64,000 bases of DNA from Blautia sp. Its GTDB lineage: Bacteria > Bacillota > Clostridia > Lachnospirales > Lachnospiraceae. Numbering within the stretch: the first letter of the stretch is position 1; each line of letters starts with the position of its first letter. The stretch covers positions 186,001 to 250,000 of the forward strand of contig JALEJS010000024.1 of NCBI GenBank assembly GCA_022769545.1, in the 5' to 3' direction. The notes beneath the pieces were generated by a model, which saw nothing but the letters and a program-made list of their open reading frames with translations, did not search any database and was not told where the DNA came from. Positions 23,544-32,620 of this stretch are shown here, one piece after another. A program made the position numbers and the translations under genes.

Positions 23544-26129
23544 TCAGTCCTCCTTTCTTTCATATGGAGTTCCGGAGACCGGCAGCTGATAGCGGCGCAC
23601 TCTGTCATACTGATAGTACGCTTCCGAGACAGCCGGCGCCGTAGGAATGGAAGTGATCTCACCGATTCCGATTGCTCCGCAGGCCACATTCAGTCCCGGC
23701 TTGTCGATCACAATCGCTTTAATTTCCGGAATCTGGTCTGCACGGAACAGGCCAAGAGATCCATATTTATCAATTGGTCTGCAGTTTTCATCTATGGGAT
23801 ACTGTTCTGTCAGGGCATACCCCATTCCCATGACAATACCGCCTTCAATCTGTCCCTCGCAGGAAAGAGGATTCACTGCTTTTCCCACATCATGGGCTCC
23901 CAGCATTTTCTTCACTCTTCCGGTATCCGGATCCAGGATACACACCTGCGTCGCGTATCCATAGGCCACATGAGAAACCGGATTTGGTACATCCGCACCC
24001 AGCGGATCGGTCTTTGCCAGATATTCTCCGTAATAGACCCTTCCTGCCATATCCTTCAGACTCAATCCCGCATTGCGGTCCTTCATCAGCTCACGCGCCG
24101 CACGGATGCAGGCTTCCCCTGTCACAAGTGTCTGACGGGAACCGGATGTGACTCCGGAATCCGGTGAATACCAGGTATTGCTTCTCTCATAAACAATGTC
24201 CTCCGGACAGAGATCTGTATTTTCCACCAGCATCTGCACAAGCACTGTACCCAGTCCCTGTCCGATGCAGGAAGCGCCGGTATAGATATGTACCTTCTCA
24301 TCTTCTTCCACCAGAAGCTTCACTCTTCCGGTATCCGCAATTCCGACACCGACACCGGCATTTTTCATGGCACAGGCAATTCCCACCGGATAACCCATCT
24401 GAACAGCCCGGTCATATTCTTCCTTTACCGCTTCCAGTGTTTCCACCAGTCCGGTTGATTCATCTACGATCTGTCCATTCGGAAGAACTCCCCCGGGCCG
24501 GATCGCATTCCGGTAACGGATTTCCCACGGAGAGATTCCAATCTTTTCCGCCATCATATTCAGCAGCGTCTCCGTAGCAAAGCAGGTCTGCGTCACACCA
24601 AAGCCCCGAAATGCTCCCGCCGGCGGATTGTTGGTGTAATAGGCTGTTCCCTCGATGTCAAAATTCTCATAGGCATAGGGGCCGGCCGCATGGGTACAGG
24701 CACGCTCCAGTACCGGTCCTCCAAGCGACGCATACGCTCCGGTATCCGTCATAACCTTTGCCTGAACGCCCTGAATAATTCCATTTTCATCACACCCCAT
24801 GGTGAAGTCCATTTCGAAATGATGTCTCTTCGGATGAACCAGCAGCGATTCCGCTCTTGAGAGCTTTACCTTCACAGGTCTTCTGGTCAGATAGGTGATC
24901 AGGGCAGCATAATGCTGCACGGTCATATCTTCCTTGCCGCCGAAGCCGCCTCCCACCAGCGCATTCTGTACTTTTATTTTGTCATTTCCTAAAACCAGGC
25001 TGCACTCATGAAGTGTCTGGTGTGCAGACTGATCTGTGGAATAAAGAAACACATCATCCTCTTCATCGATGAATGCCACCGCACATTCCGGCTCCAGGAA
25101 GGCATGCTCCGTCCACGGAGTCTCAAAATGATGCGAAATGACATGTCTGGAACCGGCAATGGCCTTTGCGGCGTCCCCGCGGCTGATATGCTGATGCTTA
25201 CAGATATTATCCGCCTCCTCATCAAACACCTTCGGCGCATTTTCGGCACCGGCTTCCCGGATATTATGAACTGCCGGGAGAACCTCATAATCCACCTGAA
25301 TCAGTTTTTTTGCCTTCTCCAGCGTCTGCGCATCCTCTGCCGCAATGAGCGCCACTGCATCACCAAGATAATGCGTCAGCCCTCCCTCAGGAATGAGCGT
25401 ATACTGATCATGCTTGATATGACCGATGAGATTCTCTCCCGGAATATCCTCCGCCGTATAGATTCCGACCACACCCGGAAGAGCGGCTGCCCTGGATGTA
25501 TCGATCTTTTTTACTCTGGCACGTGCATATCTGCTTCTCAGGACACCGCCGTACAGCATGCCGTCCGGATAATAATCATCCGGATATTTTCCGGTTCCAA
25601 GCACCTTTTCCCTGGCATCAATCCTCTGCACACGCGAGCCAAGCTTCCAGTCATCCGCACCTGCCTCTGGCAGCTTTCCCTCCTGACGGATCTTTGCCGC
25701 CAGCTTCACTGCCGCAATGATCTTGACATATCCGGTACAGCGACAGTAATTGTTCCGAAGGGCAAACCGGATCTCCGGCTCCGTCGGAGCCGGATTTTTG
25801 TCCAGTAATGCCTTGGTGCACATCACCATACCAGGGATACAGAAACCACACTGTACCGCGCCGGCTTCCGCAAAAGCAAAGCTGTACATCTGTTGTTCCC
25901 ACTCACTTAAACCTTCTGTGGTAATGATTTCTTTTCCATCCAGAGTATCTGTGAAAGGAATGCAGGCTTTACAGGTGTATCCGTCAATGATGACGGTACA
26001 CGCCCCGCAGGCACCTTCGCTGCAGCCGTCTTTCACAGAAGTCAGATGCAGCTCATCCCGCAAAAAGCGAAGCAGCTTCTGATTCTTGGATGGTTTGACC
26101 ACATTACCGTTAACTGTAAATACTGCCAC
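23544..26129 (-). CDS. xdhD: Selenium-dependent xanthine dehydrogenase-type hydroxylase, fused [2Fe-2S]-molybdenum subunit
   Basis: An 861-residue fusion. Residues 1-160 hold two [2Fe-2S] clusters (GCSEGACGACTV, CGFCIPG, CRCTGYVK); the remainder is the molybdopterin domain with GGGFGGKED, GAFRGFGVTQ and the catalytic glutamate in GIGEITSIPTAP. There is no FAD domain, so electrons probably leave through the polyferredoxin or YgfK. The start is a GTG behind AGAGGAG. Fusions of this type in purine clusters are classed as selenium-dependent hydroxylases; selenium would be a labile ligand, and I see no in-frame UGA. Confidence 0.9.
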   Translation of the reverse strand: MAVFTVNGNVVKPSKNQKLLRFLRDELHLTSVKDGCSEGACGACTVIIDGYTCKACIPFTDTLDGKEIITTEGLSEWEQQMYSFAFAEAGAVQCGFCIPGMVMCTKALLDKNPAPTEPEIRFALRNNYCRCTGYVKIIAAVKLAAKIRQEGKLPEAGADDWKLGSRVQRIDAREKVLGTGKYPDDYYPDGMLYGGVLRSRYARARVKKIDTSRAAALPGVVGIYTAEDIPGENLIGHIKHDQYTLIPEGGLTHYLGDAVALIAAEDAQTLEKAKKLIQVDYEVLPAVHNIREAGAENAPKVFDEEADNICKHQHISRGDAAKAIAGSRHVISHHFETPWTEHAFLEPECAVAFIDEEDDVFLYSTDQSAHQTLHECSLVLGNDKIKVQNALVGGGFGGKEDMTVQHYAALITYLTRRPVKVKLSRAESLLVHPKRHHFEMDFTMGCDENGIIQGVQAKVMTDTGAYASLGGPVLERACTHAAGPYAYENFDIEGTAYYTNNPPAGAFRGFGVTQTCFATETLLNMMAEKIGISPWEIRYRNAIRPGGVLPNGQIVDESTGLVETLEAVKEEYDRAVQMGYPVGIACAMKNAGVGVGIADTGRVKLLVEEDEKVHIYTGASCIGQGLGTVLVQMLVENTDLCPEDIVYERSNTWYSPDSGVTSGSRQTLVTGEACIRAARELMKDRNAGLSLKDMAGRVYYGEYLAKTDPLGADVPNPVSHVAYGYATQVCILDPDTGRVKKMLGAHDVGKAVNPLSCEGQIEGGIVMGMGYALTEQYPIDENCRPIDKYGSLGLFRADQIPEIKAIVIDKPGLNVACGAIGIGEITSIPTAPAVSEAYYQYDRVRRYQLPVSGTPYERKED

Positions 26130-26162
26130 GAACTACACTCCTCTCATTCCATGCATAGCATT

Positions 26163-29162
26163 TTATTTAAACAGCAGATATCTGTAATCATCGATCACCG
26201 CACAGATGATACTGCGAAGTCCTGCATACAGAGGATCTGACGGATCATCTGCCTTACAGTCTGTAATTCTGCCCAGGAAACGAACTCTGCACTTCTTCGT
26301 CTCCGGATTCAGTACCACAAATCCGTCATTGGAACTGTCTGCCATATGCTCCTCGCTGGCAAACAGAGTAAATTTATCTTTATAAGGCGAACTGGAATAC
26401 GGACAGAAAATCTTACAGTTACCGCATTCATTGCACATATAGTCCACATGGATAATCTGGTTCATGGCCATTCCCGGAACTTTTATGGATACATTTGCCC
26501 GGTTCGGACAGACATCCACACAGTTCTCACAAATCTTGCTGCAGTCCAGACACCGCTCACTCTCTGTACCGGATTCACAGCTGTGCGCCAGGATGCCCTT
26601 CTTTGCAAAGCAGCCTTCCTCTGTACCGGTCACCGGCTGATCTTCTGTCACAGATACACCGAGAATCGCCTCTGCCACAAGCTTCGCATCGCGGATTGCT
26701 TCCACGATGGTTGCCGCCTTCTTCGCACCGTCTCCGGCAAGATATACACCGGTATTGCTTGTCTCCAGCGTTTTTGGGTTCAGCTTCGGAATACCGCGTT
26801 CATCCACATTGATATCGTTAGCCTGATAGAATTCTGTAGGAATCTTCTCCCCTACCGCCACAAGTACCGTGTCTGCCGGAACAGCTTCCGTCTCACCGGT
26901 CTCAAATACACCCGCGCGTCCGGAGGCGTCCATCTCTCCCAGCTTCATCTTTTTGCAGAGCAGTTTTCCGTCTTCCAGGCTGACCGGAGCCAGAAGCTCT
27001 CTGAATTCAATGCCATCCTCCAGAAGCTCCAGAAGCTCATCTTCCGCTGCCGGCATGTAGCGCTTTGTTCTTCTGTAAACCAGATAGACATGCTCCACAC
27101 CTCTGGTCCGCTTTGCTGCCCTGGCTGTATCCATCGCCGTATTGCCGCCGCCGATCACAACAACATTCTTTCCAAGCTCCACATTTCCGCCGGATGCCTT
27201 AAAATCTGCCAGGAATTTCAGTGCATTGACGGTTTCACCCTTCTCCAGCTTCAGGCTGCCCGGCTTTCCTGCGCCCAGAGCCAGAATCACTGCATCATAT
27301 CCCATCGCCTTTACGTCGGCAACCGAAGCGATCTGCGTTCCGGTTCTGATTTCCACACCCATTTTCTCAATGAAGGAAACATCTTTGTCAATGTCCTCAT
27401 CGGAAATACGGAAACCTGGAATAACATAACGGATCACACCGCCCAGCTTCTCTTCCTTTTCAAAAATTGTCACAGAAGCTCCTGCTCTTGCCAGGAAATA
27501 TGCACTCGCAATTCCTGCGGGACCTCCGCCGACGATTGCCACCCGTTTCCCGTTGGACACGCCTGCACGGATTTCCCCGATCACCTCATCATATCCGTTT
27601 TCTGCCGCAATGAGCTTCGTACCACGGATATTCACCGGCTCCTCATAGAAGTTTCTGGTACATTTATACATACAGTGATGGGCACACAGCGTACCTGTGA
27701 TAAACGGCAGTGCATTTTTGGCCAGAATCACACGAAGCGCCTCTGCATATTTTCCTTCTCCCACAAGCTCCACATACTGCGGAATATCCTGGTGAATCGG
27801 ACATCCCTCATTGCACGGAGCAAAGAAGCAGTCGATCAGCGGAACCTCACCGGAAGACTTTCTGCCGGGAAGCGGTTTGATACTTTTCCGGTGATGCGGA
27901 TCGGTAAGCGCACTGTCTGCAAGTGCCTGCAAAGCGTCCACATCAGTGCCTTCCCACGCCTTCACACCGTCTGCCATCAGTTTTTCTGCCATCTGGGAAA
28001 ATCTCTGATATCCACCCGGTTTCAGAATGGTGGTTGCAACCGTTACCGGCCACACACCACAGCCTACGATACGCTGAATGTTGTAATTGTCCGCCCCGCC
28101 GGAGTATGCGATCCGAAGCTTTCCGTCAAATTCTTTTGACAGTTTTGCCGCCAGGGAGATGGAAAGCGGGAAAAGCGCCTTCCCGGACATATACATTTCT
28201 TCACTGGGGAGCTCGTTTCTGGTCACATCTACCGGGAAGGTATTGGTTATTTTCACACCGAACGAAAGATTCAGTTCTTCCGAAAGCGCGATCAGTCTGC
28301 GGAACATGGGAATGGCATCCTCATACTGAAGGTCATCTTTAAAGTGGAAATCGCCGAATACCATATAGTCATATCCCATATCATCCATGGTTTTTCTGGC
28401 AAACTCATATCCCAGGAGCGTCGGATTGCATTTGATAAACGTATTCAGATGCTTTTCGCGGAACAGATGATTTGCAATGCTCTCGATTTCATTGGGCGGA
28501 CATCCGTGCAGGGTGGAAATCGTGGCCGAATTACAGATATTGGAAGGAATCGCTTCAATATCTTCTTTTGTCACTTTTGAGAACCGGTCCACATTCTCCA
28601 GAAGCCACTGTCTGCATTCCCGGAAAACAGTCGTATCCTTCGCTTCCATCATGGAATCAATAAAGGTATTCACCTTTGGTTCCTTAATGCCGGCAAGATC
28701 ATATCCGACGGAAATATTAAACTGGAAGCCATCCGTATCCCCCAGTCCGAATTCCTTTGCCATCACATGAAGAATGAACCAGGCTTTGATATATTCTCCC
28801 ATGGCATCCGGGACGGTGAGCTCTGTGGACCACTCACAGTTATACCCCTCATCCTCCGCCAGAATACACGGTCTGTTTACACAGGCAGCCAGTTCCGCAC
28901 CATCCATTTTCTGAACCGTTTTCAGTTCAAAAAAACGGGCTCCTGCATAATAAGATGCAATGATATTCTGTGCAAGCTGGGAATTCGGGCCTGCTGCGGG
29001 TCCGATGGGTGTCTCCAGCTTTCTTCCGAAAAGCTCCATCTTTTTGGAGGCATCTGCATGATAAGGTCTGTGTACCCCAAATACGGTTCCTTTTGTTTTT
29101 TCTTCTTCCAGAACCCAGTCCATCAGCTGTCCAAAGGACATACAGGTCATTACTTCACTCAT
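26163..29162 (-). CDS. ygfK: YgfK multidomain iron-sulfur flavoprotein reductase
   Basis: A 999-residue protein annotated in databases as a putative selenate reductase subunit. The N-terminal ~420 residues resemble a dihydroorotate dehydrogenase-like FMN barrel (TPIGPAAGPN, ISTLHGCPPNEI). A glutamate synthase small-subunit-like segment follows, with cysteine cluster CNEGCPIHQD, FAD motif VAIVGGGPAGIASA and NAD motif VVVIGGGNTAMD. The C-terminus carries ferredoxin motifs CENCVDVCPNR and CNECGNCKIFCPY. Together these support a reductase moving electrons between NAD(P)H, ferredoxin and a purine. It sits 33 bp ahead of xdhD and 38 bp after ssnA in one transcript. Confidence 0.92.
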   Translation of the reverse strand: MSEVMTCMSFGQLMDWVLEEEKTKGTVFGVHRPYHADASKKMELFGRKLETPIGPAAGPNSQLAQNIIASYYAGARFFELKTVQKMDGAELAACVNRPCILAEDEGYNCEWSTELTVPDAMGEYIKAWFILHVMAKEFGLGDTDGFQFNISVGYDLAGIKEPKVNTFIDSMMEAKDTTVFRECRQWLLENVDRFSKVTKEDIEAIPSNICNSATISTLHGCPPNEIESIANHLFREKHLNTFIKCNPTLLGYEFARKTMDDMGYDYMVFGDFHFKDDLQYEDAIPMFRRLIALSEELNLSFGVKITNTFPVDVTRNELPSEEMYMSGKALFPLSISLAAKLSKEFDGKLRIAYSGGADNYNIQRIVGCGVWPVTVATTILKPGGYQRFSQMAEKLMADGVKAWEGTDVDALQALADSALTDPHHRKSIKPLPGRKSSGEVPLIDCFFAPCNEGCPIHQDIPQYVELVGEGKYAEALRVILAKNALPFITGTLCAHHCMYKCTRNFYEEPVNIRGTKLIAAENGYDEVIGEIRAGVSNGKRVAIVGGGPAGIASAYFLARAGASVTIFEKEEKLGGVIRYVIPGFRISDEDIDKDVSFIEKMGVEIRTGTQIASVADVKAMGYDAVILALGAGKPGSLKLEKGETVNALKFLADFKASGGNVELGKNVVVIGGGNTAMDTARAAKRTRGVEHVYLVYRRTKRYMPAAEDELLELLEDGIEFRELLAPVSLEDGKLLCKKMKLGEMDASGRAGVFETGETEAVPADTVLVAVGEKIPTEFYQANDINVDERGIPKLNPKTLETSNTGVYLAGDGAKKAATIVEAIRDAKLVAEAILGVSVTEDQPVTGTEEGCFAKKGILAHSCESGTESERCLDCSKICENCVDVCPNRANVSIKVPGMAMNQIIHVDYMCNECGNCKIFCPYSSSPYKDKFTLFASEEHMADSSNDGFVVLNPETKKCRVRFLGRITDCKADDPSDPLYAGLRSIICAVIDDYRYLLFK

Positions 29163-29200
29163 ATCGATTCATCTCCTTTTTTTATCTGTTTTCTACGACT

Positions 29201-30538
29201 CTATTTTCCGGCATTGATATCGTCTGCCAGTTCTTTTGCTGCCTGACGACAGTCTGCCATAATCTTATCTGCATCACATACCAGGATCTCCCGGTCTTTC
29301 ATGAGAACCTTTCCGTTACATACTGTCGTCACAACGCTGTTTCCGTTTGTTCCGAACAGAAGATGTCCGTTAACATTGTCCGCATGCATCGGGGTCAGCG
29401 GATTGTAATCCAGAACGATCACATCTGCTGCAGCACCTTCCTTCAGGACACCCAGCGGCTTTTTGAAATACCGGTTTGCAATCACTGCATTGTTTTCAAA
29501 AAGCATCTTCGGAACTTCTCCCCATGCAGCATTCGGATCACACAGATGATGCTTGTGAAGAATATTGGCAACCTTCCAGGATTCCAGCATATCGTGTGTG
29601 TAGCCATCCGTTCCGAGACCAGTGACAATTCCCTTGTGCACCAGAGCCATGGTAGGCGGACATCCGCAGGCATTTCCCATATTGGATTCCGGATTATGTA
29701 CGACCATGGTATCTGTGTCTTTGATCAGTTCCATCTCATGCTCATTGATGTAAATACAGTGGCCCAGAAGGGTTTTCGGTCCAAGAATATTCCAGTCATA
29801 CAGACGGTCCACGATCCGTTTGCTGTGCTCTTTCAGACACTGATGCAGATCATAGATTCCCTCTGCCACATGAATATGATATCCCACACCTTCCGGTTTC
29901 AGCTCATTGCAGAGTGCCATGGTCTCGTCTGAGATCGTGAAGGATGCATGCATACCCATCATTCCGGCAATCATATCACTGTCATCCGCAAGTGCATGTT
30001 TGATAAAATTCACATTCTCCATAACACTTTCTCTGGATTTGTCCATTCCGTCACGGTCTGAGATTTCATAGCACAGACAGGTACGAACCCCGAGATCCTT
30101 CGCTGCTTCCTCGATGGCAAACAGAGAACCTGTAATATGCCCAAAGCTTGCGTGATGGTCAAATACCGTGGTCACACCGCTTCGGATACAGTCGATATAT
30201 GTGGCATATGCAGAAAGCTTTGTCTGCTCCAGTGTCAGATGCCGGTCGATCGTCCACCACATTCCGTCCAGAATATCCAGAAAGCCCTGTGGATTATACC
30301 CTTTGATGCTCAGTCCCCGGGCAAAGGAGCTGTAGATATGCTCATGGGCATTGATAAATGCCGGCATGATCACACCACCCTTTGCATCAATGAATTCTGC
30401 ATTCGGATATGCTTTTTTTACGTCTGCTGTCAACCCCACCATGACTATGGTGTTACCATCCATTGCTACAGCGCCATTTTCAATAAATGCATTGGATGCG
30501 TCCCGTGTAATTGTTCTTCCATTTCCAATAATAAGCAT
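29201..30538 (-). CDS. ssnA: SsnA-type amidohydrolase
   Basis: A 445-residue amidohydrolase-superfamily enzyme related to guanine/cytosine-type deaminases. Metal ligands are visible in NAHEHIYSSF near residue 63, in the histidines around VFDHHASFG, in GYHIHVAEG and in GTDGYTHD. SsnA is named from a stationary-phase locus but occurs constantly in anaerobic purine clusters, where ring opening or deamination of a purine intermediate is proposed. The start is an ATG behind AGGAGGG. It is the first gene of the ssnA-ygfK-xdhD-polyferredoxin operon and has the most elaborate copy of the shared operator. Confidence 0.92.
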   Translation of the reverse strand: MLIIGNGRTITRDASNAFIENGAVAMDGNTIVMVGLTADVKKAYPNAEFIDAKGGVIMPAFINAHEHIYSSFARGLSIKGYNPQGFLDILDGMWWTIDRHLTLEQTKLSAYATYIDCIRSGVTTVFDHHASFGHITGSLFAIEEAAKDLGVRTCLCYEISDRDGMDKSRESVMENVNFIKHALADDSDMIAGMMGMHASFTISDETMALCNELKPEGVGYHIHVAEGIYDLHQCLKEHSKRIVDRLYDWNILGPKTLLGHCIYINEHEMELIKDTDTMVVHNPESNMGNACGCPPTMALVHKGIVTGLGTDGYTHDMLESWKVANILHKHHLCDPNAAWGEVPKMLFENNAVIANRYFKKPLGVLKEGAAADVIVLDYNPLTPMHADNVNGHLLFGTNGNSVVTTVCNGKVLMKDREILVCDADKIMADCRQAAKELADDINAGK

Positions 30539-30619
30539 ATGATACCCTCCTTTTTATTTGTAAATATTTGCCTAAATCATTTGATATTCAATAAAACTCT
30601 TTAGGTATTATATATAAAT

Positions 30620-30712
30620 ACTGTAGCACAGTTCCTGCTTTATTTCAATAGCAAAATACAAAATCTTTTTGGCTTACTCAATATTTTTTTGGTATTTATA
30701 AAATACTTTTGG
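30620..30712 (-). promoter_or_regulatory. ssnA promoter with three phased operator boxes
   Basis: On the minus strand TTGAAA (30648-30643), 17-bp spacer, TACAGT (30625-30620). Three CCAAAA-type boxes begin at 30712, 30692 and 30672, each exactly 20 bp apart, and the nearest is exactly 24 bp upstream of the -35. Matches include CCAAAAAGATTTTG and CCAAAAGTATTTT. The 20-bp spacing (about two helical turns) would put bound proteins on one DNA face. This explains most of the gene-free stretch 30539-30793. Confidence 0.65.
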
Positions 30713-30730
30713 TTATGTGAAGAAACAAAA

Positions 30731-30765
30731 AAGGAACAAAACGTTATTGAACCGCTTCGTTCCTT
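30731..30765 (-). terminator. Terminator of the cobalamin operon
   Basis: AAGGAAC/GTTCCTT stem with further weak pairing inside, followed on the minus strand by TTTTTTGTTTC, 30 bp after the last gene. It insulates the ssnA promoter from read-through. Confidence 0.75.
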
Positions 30766-30793
30766 CTCTCAACTGTTTTTCTGTCTGTTCCTT

Positions 30794-31399
30794 TCACGGC
30801 CAGTTTCCGCACAGCTTAAGTGTTCCACTGGTGTGTGTCCCACCATCCGGGCTCCACAACACCTCATAACCGGCTCCGTTTTTCACATGCCAGTCATAGT
30901 AGGTACGTTTTTCTGTACACAGACTTTCCATGAGATTCATAATATTTCCCCCATGCAGTACAATGGCCGCAGACTCTGTATGATCTTTCAGACATTCCTG
31001 TATAATTCTCTCAAATCCTTTTTCCGTCCTGACGCGAAATGCTTCTCTGCTCTCTCCGCCCGGAAACGGAATCATTCCGCCGCTGTCGATCCAGCGCTGA
31101 TAATCTGCATTTCCGGCAAGTTCCAGATAATTTTTGTTTTCGAAGTCACCGAAATCACATTCCGAAAGCTCTTCTACCACACAGACCTCCCTTCCCGGAA
31201 ACAGGATCTGTGCAGTCTGCCTCGCGCGAAGCATAGGACTAACAAAAAGCCTCTGTGCCGTCAGCGGGTAGTCTTTTCTGTTTTTTTCCAGTTCCTGTAT
31301 TCCTTCCGGACATAACGCCTCATCGGTCTGTCTTCCGATATAGCGATGATACCGGTTTCCTTCCGTCTGTCCATGACGGATCAGCCAGAGCCTAAACAT
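30794..31399 (-). CDS. Histidine phosphatase, probable alpha-ribazole phosphatase
   Basis: A 201-residue member of the phosphoglycerate mutase-like histidine phosphatase family: catalytic LIRHGQTEGN at the N-terminus, FVSPMLRARQTA near residue 55 and VLHGGNIMN near residue 145. In cobalamin operons this family (CobC) removes the 5-prime phosphate from alpha-ribazole phosphate or adenosylcobalamin phosphate. Family members also include unrelated phosphatases, so the assignment rests on its position as last gene of the cobT-cobU-cobS group. It overlaps the CobU-like gene by eight bases. Confidence 0.75.
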   Translation of the reverse strand: MFRLWLIRHGQTEGNRYHRYIGRQTDEALCPEGIQELEKNRKDYPLTAQRLFVSPMLRARQTAQILFPGREVCVVEELSECDFGDFENKNYLELAGNADYQRWIDSGGMIPFPGGESREAFRVRTEKGFERIIQECLKDHTESAAIVLHGGNIMNLMESLCTEKRTYYDWHVKNGAGYEVLWSPDGGTHTSGTLKLCGNWP

Positions 31400-31772
31400 C
31401 TTTGATCACCGTCCCGATCCCGCAGATCACACGGATCACACGGCTGCTGTATGCGGCCAGACAGGTACAGATCCTGCCTGTCACTTCCCGGTAAATCCGA
31501 TCTGTCCGGTCCACGGGCACGACACCATACCCTACCTCCTGCACCGTGATTACCGCGTCCGGATTGTTCCGGATCAGCCGTTCAGCCAGTCCGGACACAC
31601 TTTTCTGTTCCTCGATCTGCCTGCGGATATAATCCTGCAGATCCAGAATCCCGCCGGACTGCAGAAGCTGCTCTTCGGATGCTGTTCCCGCCTCTGCCCA
31701 GACGAGTCCGGGATACTGTTCTTTTGCATATCTTTGTTTTCCCTGATATGCGCCGCCAATAATCAGTACCAT
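31392..31772 (-). CDS. Short CobU-like protein with altered P-loop
   Basis: A 126-residue protein resembling CobU over its N-terminus: GGAYQGKQRYAKEQ aligns with GGSGSGKSAFAEEQ of the true CobU at 32621-33136, and TVQEVGYGVVPVDRTDR resembles the substrate-binding region. The Walker A motif keeps its lysine but lacks the following serine/threonine, and the protein is about 45 residues shorter. Kinase activity is therefore doubtful; a guanylyltransferase, regulatory or unrelated role is possible. It starts eight bases behind GGGAGG and is tightly packed with the phosphatase gene. Confidence 0.65.
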   Translation of the reverse strand: MVLIIGGAYQGKQRYAKEQYPGLVWAEAGTASEEQLLQSGGILDLQDYIRRQIEEQKSVSGLAERLIRNNPDAVITVQEVGYGVVPVDRTDRIYREVTGRICTCLAAYSSRVIRVICGIGTVIKDV

Positions 31773-31828
31773 TCTCTATTCCTCCCGTATTCATCTCTCA
31801 CAAAATGAATTTCGGCTGTTCTCTTTCT

Positions 31829-32605
31829 CTATACCACTCCGATGCCCGATGCAGCAGCCAGCACCACTGCCATCACCAGCTCACACAGACACAGAAAATA
31901 TCCCGCCAGATCTCCCGTCGTCCCGCCGAAATACTTCATCGCCATATGATGATAATACCAAAAAACCATAAGTGCAGACACCAGAGCCGCTGCCGCATAC
32001 AGTGGCTGCATCAGAAGCATTCCCACCGCAAGAATCACAAGAAAGACAAGCAGAACATTTCTGGTCACCATATCCGAAGCATTTCTGGAAAACTGTGCCA
32101 CCGTACCGTCTGCCCGCGCTTTCGGAAAACACACCACAGCAATTCCGGACAGACATCTGGAGACCATAAATCCGAATCCCAGAATCCAGAGCGCCTTTCT
32201 GTGCATCAGCAGCTGGCTGTATGCGCCAAACAGACTCACAAAGTATACCCCGGCTGTAATCACCGCAAATGCACCAGCGTGGGAATCCTTCAGGATTTCC
32301 AGTCTTCTGCTTCTCTCCTGCCAGGAGCTCAGTGCATCTGCCGTATCCAGAAGCCCGTCCACATGGATTCCTCCTGTCACAAAAACAGGAATCAGCATCA
32401 GGACAGCTGTCTCAAATTCTCTGCTAAAATCTCCCAGTTCCAGAAGCCATGCCGTGCCTGCTGTCAGAAGACCGATCACCATACCGATCAACGGAAAAAA
32501 GCAGAGCATATATTTCATATTTTCTTTTTCCCAGTCCGCCGGCGGCATGGGAATTTTTGAAAACATGGCAAATGCCACTTTAAAATTATTCCAGAGCTGC
32601 TTCAT
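31829..32605 (-). CDS. cobS: Adenosylcobinamide-GDP ribazoletransferase
   Basis: Integral membrane enzyme joining adenosylcobinamide-GDP to alpha-ribazole in the last stage of coenzyme B12 assembly. The 258-residue, strongly hydrophobic sequence has the family landmarks FSKIPMP near the N-terminus, FFPLIGMVIG, and the metal-binding stretch GGIHVDGLLDTADAL near residue 70. It lies 15 bp after cobU. Substrates come from cobU and cobT in the same operon. Confidence 0.93.
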   Translation of the reverse strand: MKQLWNNFKVAFAMFSKIPMPPADWEKENMKYMLCFFPLIGMVIGLLTAGTAWLLELGDFSREFETAVLMLIPVFVTGGIHVDGLLDTADALSSWQERSRRLEILKDSHAGAFAVITAGVYFVSLFGAYSQLLMHRKALWILGFGFMVSRCLSGIAVVCFPKARADGTVAQFSRNASDMVTRNVLLVFLVILAVGMLLMQPLYAAAALVSALMVFWYYHHMAMKYFGGTTGDLAGYFLCLCELVMAVVLAAASGIGVV

Positions 32606-32620
32606 ATTCCTGTACTCCTC

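Noticed and set aside
23544-26129. Selenocysteine (UGA) residues in the selenium-dependent hydroxylases
   Set aside because: Both hydroxylase frames run without in-frame UGA; this enzyme class is thought to use a labile selenium ligand.
26346-28139. 597-codon open frame antisense to ygfK
   Set aside because: Shadow of a strongly conserved gene; composition is Cys/His-rich and unlike a natural protein.
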